NCBI GenBank assembly: GCA_021646415.1
Contig: SOEU01000020.1
Location: 1-57,191 of the forward strand
Source: Candidatus Brocadia sp.
GTDB taxonomy: Bacteria > Planctomycetota > Brocadiia > Brocadiales > Brocadiaceae
Direction of reading: 5' to 3'
Length of the DNA stretch: 57,191 nt
Shown here: in pieces, positions 19,639-27,744 of the stretch
Numbering within the stretch: the first letter of the stretch is position 1
Layout: every line of letters starts with the position of its first letter
Program-made: the position numbers and the translations under genes
The notes under the pieces: generated by a model
What the model was told of the DNA's origin: nothing
The model's database searches: none
Seen by the model: only the letters and a program-made list of their open reading frames with translations

Positions 19639-20289
19639 ATGACCTTGAAAATATTTGTTTCCACAAAAATTCATTGCATGCTTTTTCCCATAATAATCGG
19701 TTGGGGGATAATAACGATAGTCCATGACAAAGCTGCCGTTTCCGAACCAGAGAGAACCGCACATTCAGTATGTGCGTTAGCTACCGGAACGGCATTGCGC
19801 GACAAACCTGAGAAGGCCTTGTCTCCTGAGATGGTGCAAGGCATGCTGGGGAAAAAGGGGTTGTTTGATTCCCGCAGGAATGCCGCCGGTCATGGCCTTT
19901 CTCATCAGTATGAAATACAGAAAGACGGAAAGGTAGTGTGTGACCACTCCAGCGGTTTGATGTGGCAGCAGGCGGGTTCGCAGAACGATATGAACTACCG
20001 TGATGCGAAGGACTATATTTCCGCCCTGAACAAAGACCGGTTTGCCGGTTATAATGACTGGCGTCTGCCAACCCTGGAGGAGGCCATTTCATTATTAGAA
20101 CCGTCAAGAAAGAACGGTGGTTTGCACATAAATGCGGTATTCGACCCATGCCAGAAAAGGGTATGGACGTCTGATTTCAGGAAGGATGGCATGGCCTGGG
20201 CTGTTTGGTTCGATTCCGGTTTTTGCGACTATGCATATACAGACAACAACATCAGGCACTACGTTCGGGCAGTAAGGGCAGGAAGATGA
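19639..20289 (+). CDS. Exported DUF1566 (Lcl C-terminal-like) protein
   Basis: A 216-residue protein. A hydrophobic N-terminus (CMLFPIIIGWGIITIV, about 13-28) suggests export. Residues about 90-214 match the DUF1566/Lcl C-terminal fold: GKVVCDHSSGLMWQQ, NDWRLPTLEEAISLLEP, RVWTSDFRKDGMAWAVWFDSG and YVRAVRAG. This lectin-like, formylglycine-enzyme-related fold is common in surface proteins of anaerobes. No ligand can be named. The region between the signal and the domain (30-85) is low in recognisable features. Confidence 0.75.
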   Translation: MTLKIFVSTKIHCMLFPIIIGWGIITIVHDKAAVSEPERTAHSVCALATGTALRDKPEKALSPEMVQGMLGKKGLFDSRRNAAGHGLSHQYEIQKDGKVVCDHSSGLMWQQAGSQNDMNYRDAKDYISALNKDRFAGYNDWRLPTLEEAISLLEPSRKNGGLHINAVFDPCQKRVWTSDFRKDGMAWAVWFDSGFCDYAYTDNNIRHYVRAVRAGR

Positions 20290-20473
20290 TTACGCCGTAT
20301 ATAGCGGATAATTAAATGATAAGGAATTTCGAAGCTGCGGTTGTAGGGAATTCCAGGGACACCATACTTAATTATTAGCCTTAAAACCAGAATCAAAAAT
20401 AAAAATACTAGCAAAAGCATTACTCAATAATGTATGGAATAATCAGATCAGGCCGTCGTGGTGGAGGTGGTGG

Positions 20474-20821
20474 TTGTGCGCTCCCGGGCATTTGAATAAA
20501 ATATGGAAAAGAGCGGGCTTTGGGTTGCTTACGGTTGCTATTTTTGTATCGCTGCCTCTTTATCCGTTTATTCGCAAATGGTTATTCCCATCTCTGGATG
20601 TGAATATAACCTTGCATATTATTTTTGTTGTCTTGTTAATCGGTCTGTTTTTTTTGCCGGAAATTAAGTACATCAAGGCAAAGGATTTCGAAATAGAATT
20701 GCGCACATCACCGCCACCCATTGATTTTGTCCTGTCTACTGCGATGATTGAACAGCAAATTAAGAGTATCTCAACGCTGAAAGAAACCACAATAATCACT
20801 AATTATAGATTGGCTCAATAG
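20474..20821 (+). CDS. Small membrane protein, unknown
   Basis: A 115-residue protein with two transmembrane helices: GLLTVAIFVSLPLYPFIRKW (about 17-36) and ITLHIIFVVLLIGLFFLPEI (about 44-63). A short soluble C-terminal tail of about 50 residues follows. It starts with TTG at 20474 behind GGAGG; a second TTG at residue 7 is possible. I do not recognise the family. It stands alone between repeat-bearing spacers. Confidence 0.5.
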   Translation: MCAPGHLNKIWKRAGFGLLTVAIFVSLPLYPFIRKWLFPSLDVNITLHIIFVVLLIGLFFLPEIKYIKAKDFEIELRTSPPPIDFVLSTAMIEQQIKSISTLKETTIITNYRLAQ

Positions 20822-21311
20822 CCGTGTAGGTCAGGTTAAGCCTGTCCCGAGTTTCCGAATGGCGCAGCGAAGCCAAAGATAATCGGTCGGGGAGGGTTAG
20901 TATCTTCCAAAGATAATTTTGACATTTTTAGCAAAAAACATGAATAAAATTAACCCTGTCAGGGTTTAAAATCCTGACAGGGTTGACTCACTAATTTCGT
21001 GCTTCGGATTTTGAAAGGATTAACAGTACAACAGGGCTTTTGTCGGTATTAAAACAACCCCTAGCCCCTTTGATAAGGGAAATTTGCCGATTGTTTATTA
21101 CTTGTTCGTGCTCTCATCTTAGTCTTGGTTCAGCTATACATCTGTGTATAGACTCAAATGTGAAATATTTCAGGGGTTCTCAAGGACGGATTTGTATAAA
21201 AGGTTGCTTTACTTAATGACATTGGATATCAAGCTCTACGGGGAGGCTAATTTTTGAGAAAGTGGCGGAAGATTCCGTAAAAAGCAATTAAGGGAGTAAC
21301 GTAACTAACTC
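20822..21311. other. Intergenic region with palindromic repeats
   Basis: About 490 bases without a gene, between convergent genes. It holds a perfect palindrome at 20952-20984 and other repeat-like text (a 'cctgtcccgag...ggtcggggaggg' stretch at 20850-20898). No T-run terminator is obvious for either neighbour. Confidence 0.5.
20952..20984. repeat. 12-bp palindromic repeat
   Basis: AACCCTGTCAGG (20952-20963) pairs perfectly with CCTGACAGGGTT (20973-20984) around a 9-base loop. It has the look of a dispersed palindromic element. It is followed by mixed sequence, not a T-run. Confidence 0.7.
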
Positions 21312-22568
21312 TCAGTCCTTAACCTGATCAAAGTACCATTTTTTTGTCAGCATATTGTAGGAGATAAGGCAGGTGAGATTGGTATTGGTTATTATGCAAT
21401 ATCGTTTCTTTAACACACCCTCAATGGTTTGATCCAGCCATTCGTTTACGACTTCTTTCACCTGAAAAAGTCTGCCGTGCAGTTTAAAGCTATAGGGAAT
21501 TACGTAATTTATTGTCAGATCATTGACGGGTACCCATATGGAGGACTTCACCAGATGAACGATGGTAAATATTGATGAAAAACACCAAAGGATGATACAG
21601 GCGATGTAAAAGCATATCGAGATAATAGCAAGGTATTGTCCTTCAAATAAACCCACCATTTGAATCGTGCTGTCGGCATATAAACCCAGGGCAAAGACAA
21701 TCTCCCAGTATCCTATGGTAAACGAAAGACCCTCATCACTGTAAATTAACTTTCTCAAGGTAAGAATAATCAAGAACGGCATCCACCACAGCCCAAAAGA
21801 CCAAAATAACAGAGAAATCCCTTTTAAAAATGAGAGAAAATCTACAAAAGGTCCACCTGCTACTTGTATGTGCTGGTACAAAGCCGCACCCGTAATTGCC
21901 GTTATGGCTGCTGCCCCAATGTTCATCCAGTAAGGCGAGAGAACGTTATTACTGTCAAACCGGTAAAATACCAATCTCAAGACGATGAGCGCCATAAATA
22001 CAAGATATAAACTCGCACCTATAGACCATAGGGCAAACGAGAATAATTGAAGAAAGATTACATGTGTTATTGCACGTTCTGCAACAATAACTCCCAGCAA
22101 GGCCGTAGATTGGGTGCCCACGGTAGCAAAGAACCATCCGCCGTGCAAGACATCTTCGATCTTTCTATCGGCAGATTTTTTATGTAAAAACAGGATGCTA
22201 AATGAGGAAAGTGATGTTCCCAGCCAGAGGCCTGTGGCCACATACCAGCATATAGTGGCCGTTGTGTAGAGATGAAATACCCTGGAAAAACAAATACCAA
22301 TAAAATTTACACTTCCTACAATGGTAAAGAAATAGAGGGTTTTCTCCGGATTGAGTATTTCCTCCAAAGAGTCTTTATAGAATAATACCGTCTGCACTGC
22401 CTTAAAAACAACCACAGAGAAGAGTATGGCTAAACTTGCTGAAAAAAAGTAAGGGGCAATTACCTCATAGCCATACATGTGAGATATGGATGCAATCATA
22501 ATCGTGGCCATGACGATAGTAAACCAACGGGTATTTAATGAATAGGTTGCAATCTTTAATCTGCTCAT
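21312..22568 (-). CDS. SLAC1/TehA-family anion channel (TDT family)
   Basis: A 418-residue membrane protein with about ten helices in the TehA/SLAC1 pattern (C4-dicarboxylate/tellurite family). Family elements are GGWFFATVGTQSTALLGVIV (about 143-162), SPYWMNIGAAAITAITGAAL and WSFGLWWMPFLIIL. An extra C-terminal cytoplasmic segment of about 70 residues (from FKLHGRLFQVKEVVNEW) is present in some homologues. Members pass small anions such as nitrate, chloride, sulfite or organic acids. Beside a NarK operon, nitrate or nitrite is a reasonable guess, not shown. A bidirectional hairpin at 22730-22771 separates it from narK. Confidence 0.75.
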   Translation of the reverse strand: MSRLKIATYSLNTRWFTIVMATIMIASISHMYGYEVIAPYFFSASLAILFSVVVFKAVQTVLFYKDSLEEILNPEKTLYFFTIVGSVNFIGICFSRVFHLYTTATICWYVATGLWLGTSLSSFSILFLHKKSADRKIEDVLHGGWFFATVGTQSTALLGVIVAERAITHVIFLQLFSFALWSIGASLYLVFMALIVLRLVFYRFDSNNVLSPYWMNIGAAAITAITGAALYQHIQVAGGPFVDFLSFLKGISLLFWSFGLWWMPFLIILTLRKLIYSDEGLSFTIGYWEIVFALGLYADSTIQMVGLFEGQYLAIISICFYIACIILWCFSSIFTIVHLVKSSIWVPVNDLTINYVIPYSFKLHGRLFQVKEVVNEWLDQTIEGVLKKRYCIITNTNLTCLISYNMLTKKWYFDQVKD

Positions 22569-22729
22569 AAAACGAATTTTATTCCATGAATGTCTTCACC
22601 AATATGTTAGATACGCAAGTAATAAACACAAATTACAATTATATATTATATGCAGTAGGACGATATTGTCACAACAAAAAATTAAAAGGTAGTTAGTAGT
22701 AGAACAAAATGAATAGTCGTAAAATTTAC

Positions 22730-22771
22730 AAAAAAATCTTTTCCCCATGTATATGAGGAAAAGATTTTTTT
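22730..22771. terminator. Bidirectional terminator-like hairpin
   Basis: A perfect 15-bp stem, AAAAAAATCTTTTCC (22730-22744) with GGAAAAGATTTTTTT (22757-22771). It has an A-run on the left and a T-run on the right, so it can terminate in either direction. It lies between narK and the SLAC1/TehA gene, both minus strand, and probably ends the sensor-narK operon. Confidence 0.8.
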
Positions 22772-22775
22772 GCTT

Positions 22776-22824
22776 GTTCCCAAACTCTGTTTGGGAACAC
22801 AATTGGTACGAAACTCTGTTTCGT
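22776..22824. repeat. Two tandem palindromes sharing the loop CTCTG
   Basis: GTTCCCAAA-CTCTG-TTTGGGAAC (22776-22798) and ACGAAA-CTCTG-TTTCGT (22808-22824). Both hairpins have the same core AAACTCTGTTT but different outer stems, with 9 bases between. This is REP/MITE-like architecture. A third, imperfect GC-rich palindrome (GTAGGGGC...GCCCCTGC, 22931-22957) follows. Confidence 0.75.
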
Positions 22825-23021
22825 TATGAAATCCAAAATAAACATCAAATTCTGGATTTATGCTGATTTAACCCTAACCAGAATGAGCCAGAACAAGTGG
22901 TGTGACATTTATGTTGCTGTCCTGCGAACCGTAGGGGCTGGGTAACCCCGCCCCTGCACAAAGGACGATGCTGAATTGTTTTCGTCAAAAATGTAAAAAT
23001 GTTTTTATTAAGAAACTACGC
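22825..23021. other. Spacer downstream of narK with GC palindrome
   Basis: No gene. It contains the imperfect palindrome GTAGGGGCTGGG/CCCCGCCCCTGC at 22931-22957, another dispersed-repeat type. The preceding 22569-22729 is AT-rich and also gene-free. Confidence 0.4.
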
Positions 23022-24236
23022 CTATGCAACATTCGCTACTTTTTTATGCATCTTTGTTATCGTTTTTTCTTCCATAAACGAGAGGCATATCAGACATATA
23101 AGGGATACGAAGATAAATCCTAAAGAATAATTATTTGTATAATCCCTGATTGTACCCAATATAATGGGAAGAAAGAAACCACCAAGACCACCCGCAGCAC
23201 CTACCATTCCGCCAACAGCGCCTGTGTCCTTCGAGAAATACTCTGCTACAAGCTTAAACACAACACCATTACCTATGCCCAGACAAATACCCATCAAATA
23301 AAAGACCGTAAGTGAAGTTATTAACGATACATTCAGGTTCAGGAATATCAATATGCTGAGGATCGCCACTGAAAGGGCAATTAAAATACGCCTTCCGGGT
23401 ATGCGGTCACCAAGATATCCGCCGAGAATACGGGAAAAAGTTGTAGCGAATACAAATATTGACGTAAAACTGCCTGCCTTTACCGGTGTTAATTTATAAA
23501 AGTCCCGAAAGTAAGACGGCAGCCATAACGAGAAGGTTACAAAAAACCCAAAGGTCATGAAGTAAAACAGGCAAAAGACCCAGATTAAATGAGAGGACTT
23601 ATATAACTTCAGTTTATCACTGAAGGTGGGGGGCTTTACATTGGCTGGTTTCGGGGCATCAGCAGAGAAAAACCAGTAAACAAAGGCCATGATAAGCAGT
23701 GGTACTGAATAGATCATAAATACCTTGTGCCATCCGAGAGATTCTGCAAGGAATGGCGCTCCGAACGTGGCAACGGCTGATCCTATATTTCCCACACCAT
23801 AAATTCCTAATGCCAACCCCTGCTTCTCTTTTGGATACCATTGTGAAACCTGTGGAATGCCAATGGCGAATGATGTACCTACCATACCGAAAAAGAACCC
23901 ACAGATGAGTAAAAAGCCGTAACTCTGCGCAAAACCTGCGATAAACATAGGGAAAAAGCCAAATAAGAGCAGGACACTGAAAACCCGCCTGCCACCAAAT
24001 TTGTCTGTCAAAACGCCAATGGGCACCCTGGCAATGGAGCCAAGCAATACAGGTGTTGCGAGTAATAATCCCACGGCTGTGGAAGATAAGTTAAACTCGA
24101 CCTTCAGGTATGCAGCTAAAGGAGAAAAGAGTGCCCAACCGGCAAAACATATGGCAAATGCTAAGGTTGCAAGTATCAGCACCTTGGTATTTCCCTGGGG
24201 TGATTGTACCGAAGATGTTTGTACTGATGAGTTCAT
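23022..24236 (-). CDS. narK: Nitrate/nitrite transporter, NarK (NNP, MFS)
   Basis: A 404-residue 12-helix major facilitator protein. I use the ATG at 24236 (MNSSVQTSS) because AGGAGAT precedes it. Family evidence: GWALFSPLAAYLKVEFNLSS in helix 1, RVPIGVLTDKFGGRR in the helix 2-3 loop, the nitrate signature region GLALGIYGVGNIGSAVATFG, and a second glycine-rich signature GGMVGAAGGLGGFFLP in helix 11. It exchanges or imports nitrate/nitrite across the cytoplasmic membrane. It is the last gene of a four-gene minus-strand unit (response regulator, heme-Cache protein, PAS protein, narK), which suggests control by nitrogen oxyanions or redox state. Confidence 0.92.
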   Translation of the reverse strand: MNSSVQTSSVQSPQGNTKVLILATLAFAICFAGWALFSPLAAYLKVEFNLSSTAVGLLLATPVLLGSIARVPIGVLTDKFGGRRVFSVLLLFGFFPMFIAGFAQSYGFLLICGFFFGMVGTSFAIGIPQVSQWYPKEKQGLALGIYGVGNIGSAVATFGAPFLAESLGWHKVFMIYSVPLLIMAFVYWFFSADAPKPANVKPPTFSDKLKLYKSSHLIWVFCLFYFMTFGFFVTFSLWLPSYFRDFYKLTPVKAGSFTSIFVFATTFSRILGGYLGDRIPGRRILIALSVAILSILIFLNLNVSLITSLTVFYLMGICLGIGNGVVFKLVAEYFSKDTGAVGGMVGAAGGLGGFFLPIILGTIRDYTNNYSLGFIFVSLICLICLSFMEEKTITKMHKKVANVA

Positions 24237-24270
24237 AAAAATAGATCTCCTAAAAATCTTAAATTTGATG

Positions 24271-24663
24271 TTATGAAGGAAGCAGTGATTGTATAGGCTC
24301 AAATTCACTCTTTATCTTGATAGGGCATTTGTAGAGACCCTCTGTGATTAGTGAACTCGTTTGCTTTATAAAAAACAATCTGCCATTCCTCGTCTTCATC
24401 AGGGTAAAAAAGCCATTCACTTGTCCATCTCTAAAAAGCATAGACAATGTCTTTTCGTGGTCAAAAGGGTGTGCGTACAGTTCGTTGATTTTTTTCCCGA
24501 TTACATCATCAGATGACGCAAAACCAAAAAGCTTTGCACCTGCGGTATTGATATGCGTGATGACGCCATCATAGGAAGGCTCATACTCATACCAGCCCTT
24601 TGCATCTTGCACATTAAGAAACAGCTTAGACTCATCTTTTGTTGACAAAATGGTATTATTCAT
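24271..24663 (-). CDS. Stand-alone PAS domain protein
   Basis: A 130-residue protein starting at MNNTILSTKDESKLF behind AAGGAGAT. One PAS fold covers almost the whole length: GWYEYEPSYDGVITHINTAG, AKLFGFASSDDVIGKKINEL and FFTLMKTRNGRLFFIK. There is no kinase, cyclase or DNA-binding domain. It lies 29 bases after the heme-Cache gene and 34 bases before narK, so it is probably made with them. A lone PAS protein needs a partner; the neighbouring sensor or the response regulator are candidates. Ligand is unknown; I see no heme-binding CxxCH here. Confidence 0.8.
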   Translation of the reverse strand: MNNTILSTKDESKLFLNVQDAKGWYEYEPSYDGVITHINTAGAKLFGFASSDDVIGKKINELYAHPFDHEKTLSMLFRDGQVNGFFTLMKTRNGRLFFIKQTSSLITEGLYKCPIKIKSEFEPIQSLLPS

Positions 24664-24692
24664 GCATATCTCCTTATTCGCAATTCTTTGTT

Positions 24693-26114
24693 TTAAGGTT
24701 TTAATTCCCACGTTGCTACAGTTTTTTCTGGTGATTGTTTTATATGAGTTTTTACGATCTCCTGATCCACACTCTCTTTATTAATCGTATTTTCAGATTT
24801 CAAAATGGGAAACTGCCCCTTGAATTTAGAAATATTACTCTTGATAAAATCCTCATCTCTCCGTGTCACAATCGAACCAAACACATCTAAGGGATTATGT
24901 ACTTTGTATTTCTGTTCCCGCAGATAACCGCGCTCTTTTCTCAATTCGTAACCATCCAGGATGGCTATTACAAATCCAACCACAATGATACTTGTGACTC
25001 CCAGTAAAGCCTTCTTTGGTAAAGATAATTTTCTTAGCATATATCCTGTACTTAACTTCCTGTACATGAGTATTGCCATAACGAACGCCGGAATAATTAT
25101 CACTACCATGAGAGACTTTACCATTGAATTAATGTTGTTTACGGTACCAAGTGCCTCATCTGCATCGATTTCAACAATTAATCCCATATTCAAATCTTTA
25201 AGCCAGCTCCATGCGCCAACGACTTTTAACCCGTCATAATCCATATACCCTTCCAGGTCATAACCACTTCTTTTTTCTGTAATGCATCTTTTTACTCCTT
25301 TTGTCAGCATATTGGTATCCGGGTCTACGACCTTATGACATGTCCTGCAAGTTTCACCATTGTTTTTTATATGGTCTGAAAATCTTGATTGAGTAACCAT
25401 AATGCCGTCTTTATTTACCAGATAAGCCTCCCCTGTTTTTCCTAATAAAACATTTCTCATGCTCTTAGTCAGCAGGGAGGTATCCATCCACAGTAAAACA
25501 GCGCCGATTACATCATGATTTTCACCCTTAATAGGATAAGACATAAACAGGGAAGGTGAGTCATCCCCTTTCCCATCACTTGCATCATTGAGAGAATAAT
25601 GAATTACATCGGAGGTGTACGTTTTACCATCGTATAAGGTCTCATGAACATTCCTGAAAGGTTTTTCTTTCATAATATTCATGCCTACCATGGATTTTTC
25701 AGTATCAGTTGTCAGTTGGATTGTTCCTGTCGCATCACAAATTACTATCCCTTTATAACCATAATCTGCCTTCATGCATTCCAGCTGCATCTTTAATCTA
25801 AGATATTCATGTTCGTTTTTTCCATTCACCAGACTCAAAAAATCTTTATCGTCGTGGATAAGTAATTCACTTTGGATAGTGTCTGAAACACTCCTCGCGT
25901 GCGATTTCCTTTCCTCCCACAGCAGTGTAAGGAGGTCTTTTTGTTTGTTTACGATTCCCCAAAGGTTCCTTTGCACCCCTTGTTTCAGCTCGGTGCTTGC
26001 CTTTGGAAAGGCAATTAATCGAAACAGAACAAGGGGAAACAACCCAAAAAGTACAAATGCAATAATGACGATTACTATGCGTTCCTTAAATATTCTTCCT
26101 ACCATCTTTCCCAT
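24693..26114 (-). CDS. Double-Cache membrane protein with periplasmic heme-c motif
   Basis: A 473-residue membrane protein. Helix 1 spans about 12-32, a double-Cache sensor domain about 45-335, helix 2 about 333-350 and helix 3 about 369-386, followed by a C-terminal tail of about 85 residues. The second Cache module reads GKTGEAYLVNKDGIMVTQSR and is then interrupted by TCRTCH (Cys256, Cys259, His260), a heme-c attachment site on the outer face. The same Cache region of the kinase at 42907-40421 lacks this insert. No histidine kinase, HAMP, methyl-acceptor or cyclase domain is present, so it is a sensor without a recognisable output. It lies 17 bases after the response regulator gene. An AGAGGTG ribosome binding site precedes the ATG. 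Confidence 0.8.
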   Translation of the reverse strand: MGKMVGRIFKERIVIVIIAFVLFGLFPLVLFRLIAFPKASTELKQGVQRNLWGIVNKQKDLLTLLWEERKSHARSVSDTIQSELLIHDDKDFLSLVNGKNEHEYLRLKMQLECMKADYGYKGIVICDATGTIQLTTDTEKSMVGMNIMKEKPFRNVHETLYDGKTYTSDVIHYSLNDASDGKGDDSPSLFMSYPIKGENHDVIGAVLLWMDTSLLTKSMRNVLLGKTGEAYLVNKDGIMVTQSRFSDHIKNNGETCRTCHKVVDPDTNMLTKGVKRCITEKRSGYDLEGYMDYDGLKVVGAWSWLKDLNMGLIVEIDADEALGTVNNINSMVKSLMVVIIIPAFVMAILMYRKLSTGYMLRKLSLPKKALLGVTSIIVVGFVIAILDGYELRKERGYLREQKYKVHNPLDVFGSIVTRRDEDFIKSNISKFKGQFPILKSENTINKESVDQEIVKTHIKQSPEKTVATWELKP

Positions 26115-26131
26115 CTTTCACCTCTTGTGAG

Positions 26132-26527
26132 CTAAATGTCAGAGTTATGTAAATTATTGTCCTTAAACTTGGAAAATTCATTAAGACATATTTCAATATC
26201 ATCAACACTAAAAGGTTTTGTAATGACCTTTTTTGCGCCTTTCCTGATCGCCTCGTGCACAACGTCTTCACCTGTATAGGCAGTGATAATCACGATATGA
26301 GAACTGAATCGTATGCCTTGCAGTTGATCCAGTAATTCGATACCATCCATACCTGGCATCTGTACATCCAGCAAGATAACCGAATACCTTCTCCTTTTAA
26401 TCTCTTCCAGGGCCTCTAGGCCATTGTTCACTGCCTTTGTCTCATATCCAAGGTCAGTTAAGGAATTTGATAATACCTTTCGATATCCTTCCTCATCATC
26501 AACGATCAGTACCCTTTTTGTTATCAT
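26132..26527 (-). CDS. Single-domain response regulator (CheY-like)
   Basis: A 131-residue receiver domain: MITKRVLIVDDEEGY with the acidic pair, phospho-acceptor Asp54 (ILLDVQMPGMDG), Thr82 (IITAY) and Lys104 (VITKP). There is no DNA-binding or enzymatic output domain. It is closely related in style to the receiver of the NtrC at 40311-38914 (both VVDDE/IVDDE-GYRKVL). It heads the heme-Cache/PAS/narK unit. Its kinase is not in this operon and could be encoded elsewhere, possibly by the double-Cache kinase at 40421. Confidence 0.9.
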   Translation of the reverse strand: MITKRVLIVDDEEGYRKVLSNSLTDLGYETKAVNNGLEALEEIKRRRYSVILLDVQMPGMDGIELLDQLQGIRFSSHIVIITAYTGEDVVHEAIRKGAKKVITKPFSVDDIEICLNEFSKFKDNNLHNSDI

Positions 26528-26947
26528 CTTTTATAATCCTTAATCTCTTCTGAAATCACGAATTCTGTGTTTATAGTTTGCAACCAATGTGCCTATAAAA
26601 ACAAAAGGACGTCTGGGTTGCTCCAAGCGTATTTATTTCAATGACTTATAAAAGATAAAAATTATTTCTAAAATTTTTTTACAAATTTAACTGTAAACAA
26701 TTCGTTTCATATCCAATTCTCAATAATAGTCATAAGTATTTTGAGTGAAGTAATATAGAAACTAATAACAAAAGTTTAATAAGTGGAAACAATTTGGTTG
26801 CAGTTCAAGATCAAATCCATGCCTTTTAAGGGCATCAAAAAACATAAAAATTGTTATTTTTTTGCGTTAAGAAAACAGAAGAGGAACATCTGCCAAGGTT
26901 GATGAAATACGACGAGCAAGAGAAGATTTTTGGGGAGGGCGGAACTG
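26528..26947. other. Upstream region of the sensor-narK operon
   Basis: About 420 AT-rich bases lie between the response regulator start and the nucleotidyltransferase remnant. It should hold the operon promoter. I looked for a sigma-54 type GG-N10-GC element and found none convincing. Confidence 0.35.
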
Positions 26948-27046
26948 TTATTCAAAGACCGGCTTGTTTCGAATTATCGTGTATTGCTTACTGAATTTTT
27001 CTTTATGTCTTTGAAGCAATCCTTTTATTTCCTCGAAGGTTTTCAT
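26948..27046 (-). pseudogene. Nucleotidyltransferase (MntA-like) N-terminal remnant
   Basis: Thirty-two codons reading MKTFEEIKGLLQRHKEKFSK then a short divergent end. The first 24 residues match the N-terminal helix of minimal nucleotidyltransferases of MNT/HEPN toxin-antitoxin pairs (usual form KTLEEIKEILRKHKEELKEKY...). The catalytic GSxxRGE motif that should follow is missing. It begins just after radC, with GGGTGG as a possible ribosome binding site. Probably the stump of a lost toxin-antitoxin gene. Confidence 0.4.
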
Positions 27047-27074
27047 CTGTTTACCACCCGCATGCGGCATTTGA

Positions 27075-27740
27075 TTATAATTCTCCATGTTCAAGGAAGC
27101 TGTAATAACCTTTGTGGTTAAAAATAATATGATCGAGTAACCTGATACCGAGGGTTTCACCAGCGGATTTGAGTTGTTCGGTAATTTCTTTGTCTTCCAT
27201 ACTGGGCGTTAAGTCCCCGGCCGGGTGGTTATGGGCTACGATGATGGCCGATGCCCTGTCTGTGATTGGATCAGCATACACCTCTCTGGGATGCACCTGG
27301 GTTTTATTCACTAAACCGACAGATACGATCCGGCTTGCAATTACCTCATTCGCCCCGTTTATGGATATACAGATGAAATGTTCCTGCTTTCGGTCGGCAT
27401 AGTAACGGATCAGTGGAAGCACATCTGCCGATAAAGAAATTTTAAGACCTTCGGGACGGATGCGGCGGCGGGCAAATTCAAGGGCAGCGGCAATGAGCGT
27501 GGCCTTTGCCAGGCCAACGCCCTCAATTTTCTGTAATTCCTCAAGACTCACACTCCCTTTTCCACCATCCAGGGATTTCAATATCTTTCCTGCAATGGTC
27601 ATCACATCATGGCCTTTTGTCCCGCTTCCCAAAAGGATGGCCAGCAATTCAAGATCAGATAATGCCTCTGCTCCCTTTTGCCGGAGCTTTTCTCTCGGAC
27701 GCTCGCATTCGGGTAAATTTCTAATTGTATTCTTTTTCAT
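27075..27740 (-). CDS. radC: RadC-family JAMM/MPN protein
   Basis: A 221-residue RadC family protein. An N-terminal helix-hairpin-helix-type region (EALSDLELLAILLGSGTKG, IEGVGLAKATLIAAALE) leads into the MPN/JAMM domain with the metal-binding signature AHNHPAGDLTPSMEDKEITE. The start at 27740 (MKKNTIRNLP) lies 4 bases after the hsdR stop; an alternative ATG at 27773 would overlap hsdR. RadC is often carried near restriction and toxin-antitoxin modules, and its role in repair is unproven. Here it is directly coupled to the restriction operon. The motif residues are intact. Confidence 0.9.
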   Translation of the reverse strand: MKKNTIRNLPECERPREKLRQKGAEALSDLELLAILLGSGTKGHDVMTIAGKILKSLDGGKGSVSLEELQKIEGVGLAKATLIAAALEFARRRIRPEGLKISLSADVLPLIRYYADRKQEHFICISINGANEVIASRIVSVGLVNKTQVHPREVYADPITDRASAIIVAHNHPAGDLTPSMEDKEITEQLKSAGETLGIRLLDHIIFNHKGYYSFLEHGEL

Positions 27741-27744
27741 GTCT

